64,000 bases of DNA from the NCBI GenBank assembly GCA_913060875.1, contig CAJXSL010000013.1, positions 1 to 64,000 of the forward strand. Reading direction: 5' to 3'. Numbering within the stretch: position 1 is the stretch's first letter; every line of letters begins with the position of its first letter. Source of the DNA: an uncultured Desulfobacteraceae bacterium. GTDB taxonomy: Bacteria; Desulfobacterota; Desulfobacteria; Desulfobacterales; UBA5852. The position numbers and the translations under genes were made by a program. The notes below the pieces were generated by a model. That model did no database searches. It was not told where the DNA came from and saw nothing but the letters and a program-made list of their open reading frames with translations. Positions 1 to 9,159 of this stretch are shown in pieces.

Positions 1-146
1 ATGTTATGAATTTGTGTGTCTCGTTCCGTGATGGCCTGGTTCAAGCTTTTGATCTGGCGTTCACGATCATCGGCCGTCTGGTTCATGTTATGAAATTGTG
101 TGTCTCGTTCCGTAATGGTCTGGTTCAAGCTGCAGATCTGGGAGTA
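1..146. repeat. 84-bp tandem repeat (two 42-bp subunits) inside the sulfotransferase gene
   Basis: Bases 1-57 recur almost unchanged at 85-141 (shared string gtgtgtctcgttccgt). The intervening part is a diverged copy of the same 42-bp subunit. Translated on the minus strand this gives 14-residue coiled-coil units. The array continues past the window edge, so its copy number is unknown. Confidence 0.8.
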
Positions 147-1001
147 TGTTTCACTCCGTATTTTAAACAACCGTTGATGCCTTCCTCGGATGAGGCCAAT
201 TGACTTCAAAGCAATCTTAAATTGGTCATTCGAAAAGCTTTCTTTGGTTTGCGGCTTTTTAAATTCGTATCCAAATGTTTCGAAATCTTTTCGATAAAGA
301 TCTTGGACAAGCTCTGCGGCTCTATTTGATATGAATTGTGGCAGATATGGTATTATGCTCTCGTTTTTCCAGGTTCCAAACGGATCAGGTATGCCTGACC
401 CAAGATAATCGAATAATGCCTCCCGTAATGGCTGGACGTTTTCGATTTGGGCCACCTGATTGTAAGAAATAAGATCTGGTCGAATCAGATCTGTTTGAGG
501 GGTCCAATGTACATCCCAGTAATTAGGTGCTTCTAAGGCGGCTAAATGCTCAATAAAGCATTCGAAAGCAGGAACAATATCTTCTATGCTTCTAATTGGA
601 AACTGAAAAAAATTGGAGTTTTTATAGTTTTCAGCTTGAAGCGGTTCTCGCAGAAGTAGCTTTGACTGCCAGGCAGAAAAGATTCTTGTATAAGGGTTGC
701 GTACTACAGCAAAACGAAAAAATCGATTAGATCGTAGTAGTTCTTCAAGTCTGTTTTTAGGCAGGCCAGTAACATTAGGCGCAACTTTATAGAATGTGTC
801 ATGGATGACAAGTTCGGGAGAAGATTCACCACTGTTTTCTCCTTCTGACAAAATGCCAGAATACCCCTCCAAAGCGGCAATCCACCATTTCAGGGATGTA
901 CACGCCACCTTCGGGGTGGAGATATAGAGCAATTTATAACGCGGCGACAGAAAACTATTAAAGTGCAGATAATCAAATAATTTTTTATCTTTAATTTTCA
1001 T
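1..1001 (-). CDS. Sulfotransferase family protein with repetitive C-terminal coiled coil (partial, cut by window edge)
   Basis: The reading frame is open from ATG at 1001 to the window edge (about 333 residues) without a stop. Residues 28-38 read STPKVACTSLK, the 5'-phosphosulfate-binding loop of carbohydrate-type sulfotransferases, and VVRNPYTRIFSAWQ near residue 116 matches the 3'-phosphate-binding region. It would transfer sulfate from PAPS, probably to a polysaccharide. From about residue 290 the chain becomes a polar coiled coil made of 14-residue units of the type SLNQxITERDTQxH. The start lies 12 bp from the stop of the ABC ATPase gene upstream, so the three genes form one operon for a sulfated surface glycan (inference). 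The exact substrate cannot be told. Confidence 0.8.
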   Translation of the reverse strand, partial: MKIKDKKLFDYLHFNSFLSPRYKLLYISTPKVACTSLKWWIAALEGYSGILSEGENSGESSPELVIHDTFYKVAPNVTGLPKNRLEELLRSNRFFRFAVVRNPYTRIFSAWQSKLLLREPLQAENYKNSNFFQFPIRSIEDIVPAFECFIEHLAALEAPNYWDVHWTPQTDLIRPDLISYNQVAQIENVQPLREALFDYLGSGIPDPFGTWKNESIIPYLPQFISNRAAELVQDLYRKDFETFGYEFKKPQTKESFSNDQFKIALKSIGLIRGRHQRLFKIRSETYSQICSLNQTITERDTQFHNMNQTADDRERQIKSLNQAITERDTQIHN

Positions 1002-1013
1002 ATGGAATTTCAA

Positions 1014-1736
1014 TTATTGAGAATGTTTTAAATAGGCTTTCAGTACTTCGGCTACATCCCCCTGGGCTTTGGTGCGGCCGTCCTCGATCCAGACTATGCG
1101 GTCGCACACCTCCCTTAGCAGTGGAGCGCTGTGGGAGACGATCACTACGGTTTTGTCTGATTTGATACGTTTCTTCATTGCTTCTGTGGATTTTTTGCGG
1201 AAGGCTTCATCGCCGACCCCCAATACCTCATCCAGCAAGATCACATCGGGGTCCACATGGTAGGCCACGGAAAAGCCGAGCCGGGCGCGCATGCCCGTGG
1301 AATAGGTGTTGACAGGCTCGTCGAAAAAACCGTCCAATTCGGAAAAAGCCACGATGGCCTCCATGCGCTCATGGATTTCTTCTTTGGTGGCACCCAGGAG
1401 CATGCCGCTAAGGATCGCGTTTTCACGTCCGGTCAGATAGGGCACAAAACCCGCCCCCAAAGAGATCAGGGAAATGCGCATGCCCTTGCGGTGTATGCGT
1501 ATCTGGCCGGTATCCGGGGACAGAATGCCGGCCAGTACCCGCAGGAGGGTGCTTTTGCCGACGCCGTTTTTCCCGATGACCCCTAAAGTTTCGCCGGCAT
1601 ACAAGTCAAAGGAAACATCCTGGAGGGCCCAGTAGCGGGTACGTCGCCGAAATCGCTGCCGCCGGCTGTAGTACAAACCCACATTGTGCAGGCTCAGGAT
1701 TTTTGTCGGAGAGTTTTCGGGCGTATTGGGTGCCAT
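1014..1736 (-). CDS. ABC transporter ATP-binding protein, polysaccharide export type (Wzt/KpsT-like)
   Basis: A 240-residue cytoplasmic ATPase that would energise export of a lipid-linked glycan. Walker A is GKNGVGKS, the signature is YSTGMRARL (the usual LSGGQ is replaced by STGM, as is typical of Wzt/KpsT/TagH ATPases), and Walker B is VILLDEVLGVGD. It lacks the extra C-terminal carbohydrate-binding domain of long Wzt proteins. ATG at 1736 is preferred over the in-frame TTG at 1742. It sits between the Wzm-like permease gene (about 100 bp upstream) and the sulfotransferase gene, consistent with one export operon. Confidence 0.88.
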   Translation of the reverse strand: MAPNTPENSPTKILSLHNVGLYYSRRQRFRRRTRYWALQDVSFDLYAGETLGVIGKNGVGKSTLLRVLAGILSPDTGQIRIHRKGMRISLISLGAGFVPYLTGRENAILSGMLLGATKEEIHERMEAIVAFSELDGFFDEPVNTYSTGMRARLGFSVAYHVDPDVILLDEVLGVGDEAFRKKSTEAMKKRIKSDKTVVIVSHSAPLLREVCDRIVWIEDGRTKAQGDVAEVLKAYLKHSQ

Positions 1737-1836
1737 AGGCAAAAGGAAGCGCCAAGGTCAAAGCGTCAGGCTGAAAGGGGGCCGCTTTGCAACCGTTGGC
1801 GCTTGGAGGTAACACAAACCCCTGCGCAGCAGGGGC

Positions 1837-2634
1837 TCAGTAGATGATTTTGGGGTATATCCGGTCGAAGCGGCGCAGGAGCCGCAGGGCCACCATCAGG
1901 ATCAACAGGGACAGCAGCACCAGCAGCAGCAGGGTCTGCCAGTCCGGCGGCAGTCCCTTGAGCAGCAAGGATCGGTACATGTCGATCAGGGCGGCCATGG
2001 GGTTCAAGCCCAGATACTGGCGGATGGATGCGGGCAATTGGCTGATGTCGAAGAAAATGCCTGAAAGAAAAAAGAGCATGAGCAACAGGTTGTCCAGGAT
2101 GACCCGCAGGTCCGGGAAAAAGGGCATCAGGGCGGCCAGCAGGCAGGTCAGCGCCACGATGAGCAGCAACTGGGCAGCCACCAGCACCGGAAGCAGCACC
2201 CAGGCCGGCGAAAGCTGGACAGGGGTGAACAGCAGAAAAATCAGGAACAGCGCCAGAATGATGAGAAACTTGAAGGTGTTGACCGCGATGTTGGTCAGCG
2301 GGAATATGATTTTGGGCACATACACCAGGTTCATCAGGCCGGCATTGTTCATCAGGCTGCTGGCCCCGCTATTGAGCGTGGCCTGGAACCACTTCCAGGT
2401 GATGAGACCCGTCAACAGGAACATGATATAGTTTTCATCGCCCCGGTGCATCAGGTGGGCGAACACCGTATAGAAAATGCTCATGTACATGACCGGCTCG
2501 ATGACCCACCACAGCACCCCCAGATATCCCCGCGAAGCCTCGGCCCGCAACCCGGCTCTGGCCTCCTGCACGACCAGGTCGATAAAATAGCGCCAGTTGC
2601 GTCTCCGTTGGAGGGCGGCGGTTTTGCTACTCAT
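1837..2634 (-). CDS. ABC-2 type polysaccharide export permease (Wzm/KpsM-like)
   Basis: A 265-residue inner-membrane permease with about six hydrophobic segments after the N-terminal sequence RRRNWRYFIDLVVQEARAG, a pattern shared by ABC-2 glycan exporters (Wzm, KpsM, TagG). It pairs with the Wzt-like ATPase encoded next. The start was set at ATG 2634 because GGAG lies about 10 bases upstream and the product then has the normal family N terminus. The frame stays open to 2754, which would add about 40 unlikely residues. It is the first gene of the minus-strand operon, and the nearest upstream regulatory element is the riboswitch at about 3.5 kb. Confidence 0.85.
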   Translation of the reverse strand: MSSKTAALQRRRNWRYFIDLVVQEARAGLRAEASRGYLGVLWWVIEPVMYMSIFYTVFAHLMHRGDENYIMFLLTGLITWKWFQATLNSGASSLMNNAGLMNLVYVPKIIFPLTNIAVNTFKFLIILALFLIFLLFTPVQLSPAWVLLPVLVAAQLLLIVALTCLLAALMPFFPDLRVILDNLLLMLFFLSGIFFDISQLPASIRQYLGLNPMAALIDMYRSLLLKGLPPDWQTLLLLVLLSLLILMVALRLLRRFDRIYPKIIY

Positions 2635-2754
2635 TTGCGATATTGCTCCAGCTTCTGTCGTGGAAAACCAATCAATTTTGAGCGATCCATTCCGCAGACC
2701 AACTGGGCTGAGGCCCGCGCGCAACTCGGGCCTGTTGTCGCCAAACACCGTCAT

Positions 2755-3420
2755 GTGAGGGGAAAACGCCGGCGAAACTCAAGCTGCCGCCGGAAAGCGC
2801 TGCTCGAAAAGCCGCTTGGGACGGGTCGCCTGAGAAGAGGGCCAACGATCGCTTGTGCGCACGGAAACACGGACGCACCGGCGTCGATGGTGCTGCTCTG
2901 CTAATGGCTCGATCGGTAATGCGTCAAAGCGTATCCGGGGGGTGATTTTTTGAAAAGCGCCGGCTAATAATCAGGAGGGTGGGGTCCCCCAAACGGATTC
3001 CGGCGTGGACATTGCGTCGGCACGCCCTGGGGAGCCAGCTCCGCCTTGCCGATTACCGATCGAATATTAATTTAACTATTTGAAAAAATTAGACTATTGT
3101 TAGAGCGTCGGCCTGTTGGGGCTTAAGCTGTGTTCTCGGCTGAAGGTTCACGCCGACCGATCTGAACGCGTGGACTTTCGGTTTGTTTCCGGCAGAACAC
3201 CCGCGGGTCTTCCGGCAAAAACAATGCGCACGCAACGCACCAACTGGGAGCAGGAGGTGCTCATTCGGTCCAGGATCTATTTGTAATGGTCTTGTCGATG
3301 CCTGCCGCCGCCGAACCCAAGCAGAACTGACGCTACCAATACGGCCAATTCAAAAATTTCTTATCTGCAGCACCATTTCCAATGGCTGATAAAAAACCAC
3401 ATCTTACCGGTGCCCAAAAA
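2755..3420. other. Intergenic region, no convincing gene
   Basis: About 660 bp between the permease gene and the terminator at 3416-3452. Short open frames exist on both strands but none has a ribosome site or recognisable protein features. An AT-rich block at 3065-3105 might hold a promoter, but no clear -35/-10 pair is visible. If the riboswitch transcript reads through, this is a long leader for the export operon. Confidence 0.5.
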
Positions 3421-3452
3421 AACCGGATTGCCGATGATGCGGCAATCCGGTT
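3416..3452 (-). terminator. Intrinsic terminator (minus strand)
   Basis: A perfect 13-bp stem, aaccggattgccg (3421-3433) with its complement (3440-3452), and a 6-base loop. On the minus strand it is followed by seven T residues, the classic intrinsic form. It lies directly 3' of the GEMM-like aptamer on the same strand, where an expression platform is expected. Confidence 0.8.
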
Positions 3453-3540
3453 TCGTCTCAAGTCATTTGCAACCTGGTAAACTTGGTAAGATCCATGGTT
3501 TTCCGTCCCCACCTTGTGGTGAGTTTGCTATCTCTTAACC
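3453..3540 (-). ncRNA. GEMM-I family riboswitch (c-di-GMP-I / cGAMP type), candidate
   Basis: Read on the minus strand, the segment has the GEMM-I core: AGCAAACU, a short hairpin (cacc-acaa-ggtg), then GGGACGGAAAACCAUGGAUC. This matches the family pattern GCAAA / hairpin / GGGACGCAAAGCC, with a few substitutions outside the key A residues. A second helix with CCAGGUUGC follows, then a terminator. In Vc2 numbering, the ligand-contacting position 20 reads A rather than G, the change found in the GEMM-Ib subgroup that prefers 3',3'-cGAMP. The promoter-aptamer-terminator order supports a functional element. The closest minus-strand gene is the polysaccharide export permease about 0.8 kb downstream. 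Confidence 0.6.
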
Positions 3541-3567
3541 TCATTGATTCCGCTTAAGAAATTGACC

Positions 3568-3594
3568 TTTATATCAGCGAGAAAGGTGTGTCAA
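3568..3594 (-). promoter_or_regulatory. Sigma70-type promoter for the riboswitch leader
   Basis: On the minus strand, TTGACA (3594-3589) is followed after 15 bases by TATAAA (3573-3568). Transcription would begin about 20 bases before the GEMM-like aptamer, in the correct orientation. Confidence 0.55.
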
Positions 3595-3858
3595 TGAGAT
3601 ATAACCCATATAAAACCCATATGGCTCCCCCCTCAGCCGTCACCGGTGACACGATTTGGCAGGCTGAATGACGGAAAGTGTCAGCATATTGTCGGTTTCA
3701 AATCATGTTTCATGATAAATAATTGAAAATATGTGGCATATCGACTTCAGGCCATCATGGCATGAAAGTTGTACTATTCTCTTCCGGGTTCTTATTTTTC
3801 ACGAAATTCCGGCGGCATATCCCTCTCAAAAACGGATCATCGCGTACCCTGCCGGTTA

Positions 3859-3916
3859 AACCGAACATTTGATGAAATTTTTTTATAAACAATAAATTTT
3901 ATGAAATATCCGGGGT
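3859..3916. repeat. Short copy of dispersed palindromic repeat family A
   Basis: A 58-bp imperfect palindrome opening with accgaacatttgatgaaa and closing with tttatgaaatatccggggt, directly before the protease gene. The ends match those of the full-length elements at 22227 and 48211. It could shape the protease mRNA leader, but no function is shown. Confidence 0.6.
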
Positions 3917-4885
3917 ATGGGGATGGTAGCAATGAGAACAATCCTGGCGTTGATAACACTTCTGTCGATGGTGGTGATGGGCCCTGGCCTGGGGGCTGAA
4001 ACCATCGTGCTCAAGGATCAAAACAGCCTGACGGCACCGGTCCTCAAGTCGTCCGCTGAGCATGTCTATGTGGACCTGGGGTTCGACATCCTGAAAATCC
4101 CCCGGGAATCCATTGCCAGCATCGGTGCGGAATCGGCACCGGCGCTAACGGCGCGGCCGGCGGCACCTGTCGAGAGCAAAGGCCTTTATACAGTAGGAAG
4201 CCCCGGGCTCCATTCCACCGTGGAAGGGGTTGAAGCCTTCGGTCCTGCCGTGGTGGTGGTCAAATCGCCGGCGGGGTTGGGATCGGGCTTTATCGTGCAT
4301 GCCGACGGGTATTTGATCACCAATTTTCATGTGATCGAAGGGCAGAAACATTTCACGGTGACCCAGTTCGTCCAGGCCGGGGCCGAACTCAAGCGCGTGA
4401 TCCACAAAAAGATCCGCATCGTGGCCCTGGATGTCTTCCATGACCTGGCGGTGCTGCAAATCGAAGATGCGCAGGCGGCCCCCTTCCCCACGGTTGTGCT
4501 GGGACCCGAGGAGCAGGTGTTTGGTGAAGGCGTGTTCGTCATCGGAAATCCGGCCGGCCTCGAACGTACCGTTACCGAAGGGATTTTGAGCCATACCGGG
4601 CGGCTTTTCGAAGGCAGCCTTTATCTGCAGATCGATGCCTCGGTCAATCCGGGCAATTCCGGCGGACCGCTTTTCAACGGGCAGGGCCAGGTCATCGGCG
4701 TGGTCAACATGGGCAGCCGGATCATGCAGGGGCTCAATTTCGCCATCCCGGTGCGGCATGTGACCTTCCTCCTCGACCACATCGAGGCCTATGCCTACGA
4801 CAAGAGCAACTCGGAATCGGGCTTTGTCTATGTTTCGGCGCCCGCCAACCCAGGCAAGACATCCAAAAAGGAACACCATGACTAA
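3917..4885 (+). CDS. Exported trypsin-like serine protease, HtrA/DegP type without PDZ domain
   Basis: A 322-residue protein with an N-terminal signal sequence, a short N-terminal module (residues 28-75) and a chymotrypsin-fold protease domain. The catalytic triad is visible: His138 (ITNFHVIEG), Asp176 (FHDLAVL) and Ser248 (NPGNSGGP). No PDZ domain follows, so it is shorter than DegP/DegS. It would cleave proteins in the periplasm or at the surface. ATG 3917 gives the full frame, while ATG 3932 has better spacing from an upstream GGGGA. Its stop overlaps the start of the next gene, implying co-translation with the lipoprotein. Confidence 0.85.
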   Translation: MGMVAMRTILALITLLSMVVMGPGLGAETIVLKDQNSLTAPVLKSSAEHVYVDLGFDILKIPRESIASIGAESAPALTARPAAPVESKGLYTVGSPGLHSTVEGVEAFGPAVVVVKSPAGLGSGFIVHADGYLITNFHVIEGQKHFTVTQFVQAGAELKRVIHKKIRIVALDVFHDLAVLQIEDAQAAPFPTVVLGPEEQVFGEGVFVIGNPAGLERTVTEGILSHTGRLFEGSLYLQIDASVNPGNSGGPLFNGQGQVIGVVNMGSRIMQGLNFAIPVRHVTFLLDHIEAYAYDKSNSESGFVYVSAPANPGKTSKKEHHD

Positions 4886-6692
4886 TTTCCGCAGTCGGCA
4901 CGGCCTTTGTTTCCTGTGGTTCTTTCTGCTGTTGGCGGTCCTCGCCCTTTACGCCTGCAATCGATCCCAGGAGGCGGCGGATACGCCCCGCATGGATCGC
5001 CTTGATCTTCTGGCGGACGCGGATTTGATCGTGCGCGCTTCCGACACATCGGGCCTCATGGCGGCCGTCGAACAATCGCCCCTGGGGCGCTTCTGGAACA
5101 GCCCGGAAATGGCGGATTTTCGCAACGGCAAGAGCATCGAAGAAGAAATCCGGCTGGCCCTGGTGGATGCGGACGAAGGCGAAAATGCCGCCCGGCTGCG
5201 GGACATTTATCTGGAAGAGATGCGGATGTTCACCGGCGAGTTTATTTTGGGGCTTAATTTCAGTGATTTCGAAAGCGACCCCGAGCTTGCCATCGCCGCC
5301 GCCATGCGTGCTGAGGATTACAAGCGCAGTCTCGAACTGGACGAACTGCTCTTCGAGCTCGAGGATGTGGAGACCATCAAAGCCTCCGAAGATTTTCGCG
5401 GTACGCCGATCTATACCTATATGCGCAAGGAAAAGGATGGCGACCGGTTTTTCTACCAGGCGTTTTACGCGGGCACCCTTTTGGCGTCGGACGATCGCGC
5501 CTGGCTGGAGCGTGCCCTGGTGCAGCTGAAGGAGACTCCGGCCCGGGATCCGAAAGGTGATCCGACCGTTTCCATCAGCGGCAAGGCCCACCTGATCGAC
5601 CGGCTCCAGTCGCACCTGGCGGCCCAGGCCTCCCAGGCGGAAACGCCGTTCGATGTCCAGGCCATTGTCAAGAGCCTGGGCATCGATACCCTGGGCGATA
5701 TGGGGTTGAACCTTCGCCTGCAGGAAGACCGCCTCGAGATGGACTTCCAGGTCGCGCGACGGGGGGAATGGAATCGGGGTCTGATGGTCCTGATTCCCCC
5801 GGAGCCGGCGCCTTTGGATTTCCGCCTGGCCCATGTTCCCCGGGATGTGGCCAGCTACCAGGTTACCCGGTTGGACTTGAATGCCTTCTGGAAGCAGATT
5901 CCGGAAATGCTGCAGCAGATATCGCCTGAGTTTCAGATGCAGTTCAGCATGGGGGTCGGCGCCGTGGGCGGGATGCTGAACATCGATGTCAACGAAGACA
6001 TTTTCAACAATCTGGATCGGCTGGCCTTTACCTATGCGCGTTTCGGCGACCAGGGGCAGGAGTTGCTCTACGGACTCAAGGTCAAAGATGCCGATGCCAT
6101 GGAGCGCACCCTGCACAAACTTTTTGCCGAGCATTCGCCCGTCGTAGCCCAGCTGGGCGATTTTTATCACGAAACCGATGTCCAGGGGCATGTCATCCAC
6201 ACGCTGCAGTTCCCGATGCCCGCAGCGGAGGGAGATGTTCCGGTTTTCAATGAAATCGGCCTGACGGTGGTGGACCGTGCCCTGGTGGTCGGACAAAGCG
6301 GCCTGCTGGAGGATTACGTCCAGGCCGCCATGCATAACCAGAAGGTGCCGGAATTTTACGAGAGCCCGCCGTTCAAGGCCATGGTAGCCCGTGTTCCCGC
6401 CGAAGCCTGCAGTTATGGATGGAGTGATCTCGCGGCCTACGCGCACTTTTTTATCGACGAGGTGCAGGAAGCCGCCGAGCAATTGCAGGCCGCGGGCGCT
6501 ACCCCGGCCAGTGCCGACCAGGAGAGCGGTGAAACCGTCGATCCCCTGAAAGACCTTTTTGGGGGCTTCGCCGTCGATCGATTACCGCCCGCCGAGGTGA
6601 TTGCGGACTATATAGGGGCCAGCGACGGGTACAGCGTTATCGATGCCGCCGGTTTCCGTTCCACCTGGACGATTCATTATCCTGAAAACTGA
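4878..6692 (+). CDS. Lipoprotein with DUF3352-like domain
   Basis: A 604-residue protein beginning at ATG 4878, preceded by AAGGA and overlapping the protease stop by 8 bases. The signal sequence ends in the lipobox LYAC (Cys27). The rest resembles DUF3352 proteins: an opening LLADADLIVRASDTSG segment and a later AFTYARFGDQGQELLYGLKV segment. The function of this family is unknown. The tight coupling to an exported protease suggests a shared envelope role or a protease partner or substrate (inference). Assignment to DUF3352 is by general resemblance only. Confidence 0.75.
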   Translation: MTNFRSRHGLCFLWFFLLLAVLALYACNRSQEAADTPRMDRLDLLADADLIVRASDTSGLMAAVEQSPLGRFWNSPEMADFRNGKSIEEEIRLALVDADEGENAARLRDIYLEEMRMFTGEFILGLNFSDFESDPELAIAAAMRAEDYKRSLELDELLFELEDVETIKASEDFRGTPIYTYMRKEKDGDRFFYQAFYAGTLLASDDRAWLERALVQLKETPARDPKGDPTVSISGKAHLIDRLQSHLAAQASQAETPFDVQAIVKSLGIDTLGDMGLNLRLQEDRLEMDFQVARRGEWNRGLMVLIPPEPAPLDFRLAHVPRDVASYQVTRLDLNAFWKQIPEMLQQISPEFQMQFSMGVGAVGGMLNIDVNEDIFNNLDRLAFTYARFGDQGQELLYGLKVKDADAMERTLHKLFAEHSPVVAQLGDFYHETDVQGHVIHTLQFPMPAAEGDVPVFNEIGLTVVDRALVVGQSGLLEDYVQAAMHNQKVPEFYESPPFKAMVARVPAEACSYGWSDLAAYAHFFIDEVQEAAEQLQAAGATPASADQESGETVDPLKDLFGGFAVDRLPPAEVIADYIGASDGYSVIDAAGFRSTWTIHYPEN

Positions 6693-6872
6693 CGGGACCG
6701 GTATCTGCTCTGGTTTGGTCCGGCATCGTGACGGGGGCCTTGCCAAACCCCGTCCATGCTGCCTATGATGATGCCTGTCGTCCCCCGGGGCTGATTTTTC
6801 AGGAGAAACCGGGGGTAAAGGCCCATCATGGGTTCCAATCGCGTTACCCCAATCATTCAGAGGAAAAAATTC

Positions 6873-9098
6873 ATGCGAAACACAACGGCGGTTGTCGGCG
6901 CCTGCCTGATCGCGCTGGCGGGGATGCTCCTGACACCCGGCGTGCGCGCACAAGACACACCGGGTCAGCGGGCTTTCGGTTTTGGCGAGCGCGAAATCTA
7001 CGAGTTCAAGCACAACACCTCGCGGCTGATTTTTCATGACATCAACCGCGATGGGCACGACGATATTGTTTTCCTGAACAACCGCATGTCCCGTATCGAG
7101 GTGTTGATCCGTAAAGCCATTGAAGGCGCCGGAGACTTCAACGGCCTGCCGGCTCTGGAAGACGCCTTCGATTCGGCCGGGTTTCTGCTGGACCAGAAAA
7201 CCACCCACCTGGAAGTGCTCGATCTGAACGGTGACCAGCGGCCCGATATTCTCACGGCCGGTGCGCTGCGCGGTCTGCGGATATATGTTCAGACCCCTGA
7301 CGGCCGGTTTGAAAATACAACGGCGCCGGCCGTAAAAAAGGCGGATCAGATCGTACATGTCGGCACGGCTGATTTCGACAATGACGGCGGCCAGGATATC
7401 CTGGTCTGCCGTCGCCGGAATGCGGTGCTGTTGGCCAACGACGGCCGGGGCCGGTTTCGGCGGCGACTGAACCTGGAATTCACGGCTCCGGAATGCGAAG
7501 GGGTCATGCTCGGCGATTTCAACGGCGACGGCCGGGTGGATATCCTTCTGCGGTTTCCCGAGGAGCAGCTGCCCCTGCGGTTGTTCCTGGGGCAGCCCGA
7601 AGGGGGCTTCGGGTGGGAGCATCCCATGGATACCCCGCCGCTCCAGGCCCTGAAAGCCATTGCCCTGATTGACCGTAAAGCGGACCAACTGCTGGCCATT
7701 CTCAAGAATGCCGTGAACATCCGTCATTACGCCGTTGCGCGGGACGCTTCCGGTGACCTTTGGGAAGCGCCGGCCTTGTCGGCCAGCCGGGTGGTGGCCC
7801 GGGGTGTCGGCGGCAAACTGCCCCTGTCCTGGACCATGGCGGATTTCAACCGGGACGGCTACCCGGACTACGGCGTCAGCGCGCCCGAGCTTTCCCGCAT
7901 CATGCTGCATTTCGGCGGGGAACAGGGGTTGAACCCGGTGCCCCGGGAGGTCAGTTCCCTGCGTCGCATCGAAACCCTGGGGGTTGACCGTCGGGGCGAT
8001 CTCTATGTCTTCAGCCCGGCGGAGAATGCTGTGGCCTGTCATCCGGCGGGGGCTTATGAGGCCTTTCCGACCTTTGTGGATCTGGAAGGCAGTCCCCTTA
8101 TGATGGATGTGTCCCCCTGGAGCGATGGCTTTTTCAGCATCCTCAAGCGCCGGCGCGGCCGTCTTTTTTTCTGCTGGGCGGATCGGGCGGGTGAGAAACG
8201 CGCGGTGCCCCTCGATATTCCCGCCGACCAGCCCCCCGATACCATGCGGGTGTTCCCCGTATCCCCCAAGCGCTGGGGGGTTGTGCTCTTTTCACCCCTG
8301 AAAAAGCCGGCCATGTTCCTTTGGAACGGCCGTAAACTGGAACCCGTGAACAAGAAACAATTACGGGCGCTGGGGGCGGGCCTGACCACGGCGGACATCA
8401 GCATGGTCGGCACGGCGGCGGCCCCGGGGATCATGATCAGTGAAGGCCAGGCGGCGCGCCTGTACCGCTACGATGGACAGGCCTTTGTGATCGAACGCCA
8501 ATTCAGCCTGCCCGATGAGAAAGCGGCCCTGAAGTACGGGGTGGCGGCCAAAGGGCCCGGAGGCGCGCCGGGCTATCTGTTTTACAACAAGAACGGCAAT
8601 GAACTCTGCTGGTTTCCCCGGGAGGAGAGCGGGGAGCCCCTGTCTGTGGCGCTGGCGGATGCTTTCCCGGAACTCTCCGGCATCGTGCCCGTGGCGACCC
8701 CCCGCAGCCAGGGTTTGCTTTTGCCCGGCAAGTCGGAAACCCGCTGGGTAAGCGCGGATGCGGCGGCTTTTGCCCTGAAGACCATCAGCGGTTATACCAG
8801 TCGCGCGGAAGACCCGAAGTTATGGAATTTCTATCCCGTGCAACTCGGCATCCCGCCGCAACCCATGGTAGCCGCCCTGGATGCCCAGAATGCCGCCATC
8901 GAGCTGTTGTCCGCCCGGGATGGCAATCTGGTGGAAGAAGTCAGCTTCAAGGTTTTCCAGGGGCCGCAATTTGGCCAGGATGACGACCGCTGGAACTACG
9001 AACCCCGGGAGGTGGCCAGCGGCGACCTGAATGCCGACGGAAGGATGGACCTGGGTATCCTGGTGCATGACAAGCTCGTTATTCACCTGGGGGAATAG
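6873..9098 (+). CDS. Secreted FG-GAP/VCBS repeat (beta-propeller) protein
   Basis: A 741-residue protein with a signal peptide ending near GVRAQ. At least six FG-GAP/VCBS calcium-loop motifs are spread along the chain: INRDGHDDIV, DLNGDQRPDI, DFDNDGGQDI, DFNGDGRVDI, DFNRDGYPDY and DLNADGRMDL. These fold as blades of an integrin-alpha-like propeller that binds Ca2+. The start at 6873 was chosen over 6828 because GAGG lies 10 bases upstream and the signal peptide follows at once. It follows the DUF3352-like lipoprotein gene and probably completes an envelope-associated operon. The ligand is unknown. Confidence 0.85.
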   Translation: MRNTTAVVGACLIALAGMLLTPGVRAQDTPGQRAFGFGEREIYEFKHNTSRLIFHDINRDGHDDIVFLNNRMSRIEVLIRKAIEGAGDFNGLPALEDAFDSAGFLLDQKTTHLEVLDLNGDQRPDILTAGALRGLRIYVQTPDGRFENTTAPAVKKADQIVHVGTADFDNDGGQDILVCRRRNAVLLANDGRGRFRRRLNLEFTAPECEGVMLGDFNGDGRVDILLRFPEEQLPLRLFLGQPEGGFGWEHPMDTPPLQALKAIALIDRKADQLLAILKNAVNIRHYAVARDASGDLWEAPALSASRVVARGVGGKLPLSWTMADFNRDGYPDYGVSAPELSRIMLHFGGEQGLNPVPREVSSLRRIETLGVDRRGDLYVFSPAENAVACHPAGAYEAFPTFVDLEGSPLMMDVSPWSDGFFSILKRRRGRLFFCWADRAGEKRAVPLDIPADQPPDTMRVFPVSPKRWGVVLFSPLKKPAMFLWNGRKLEPVNKKQLRALGAGLTTADISMVGTAAAPGIMISEGQAARLYRYDGQAFVIERQFSLPDEKAALKYGVAAKGPGGAPGYLFYNKNGNELCWFPREESGEPLSVALADAFPELSGIVPVATPRSQGLLLPGKSETRWVSADAAAFALKTISGYTSRAEDPKLWNFYPVQLGIPPQPMVAALDAQNAAIELLSARDGNLVEEVSFKVFQGPQFGQDDDRWNYEPREVASGDLNADGRMDLGILVHDKLVIHLGE

Positions 9099-9159
9099 GG
9101 CGGGCCGGCCAGCGGCCGCGAAAAAGGCTCAAAGCGCCAAGCTGGAAAGAATGAGTATA

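Noticed and set aside
3183-3389. 68-codon plus-strand open frame in the leader of the export operon
   Set aside because: No ribosome site and composition unlike a protein.
4734-6482. Long minus-strand open frame of 582 codons
   Set aside because: It is antisense to the DUF3352-like gene, a GC-rich shadow. The plus gene has a lipobox, ribosome site and coupling to the protease gene.
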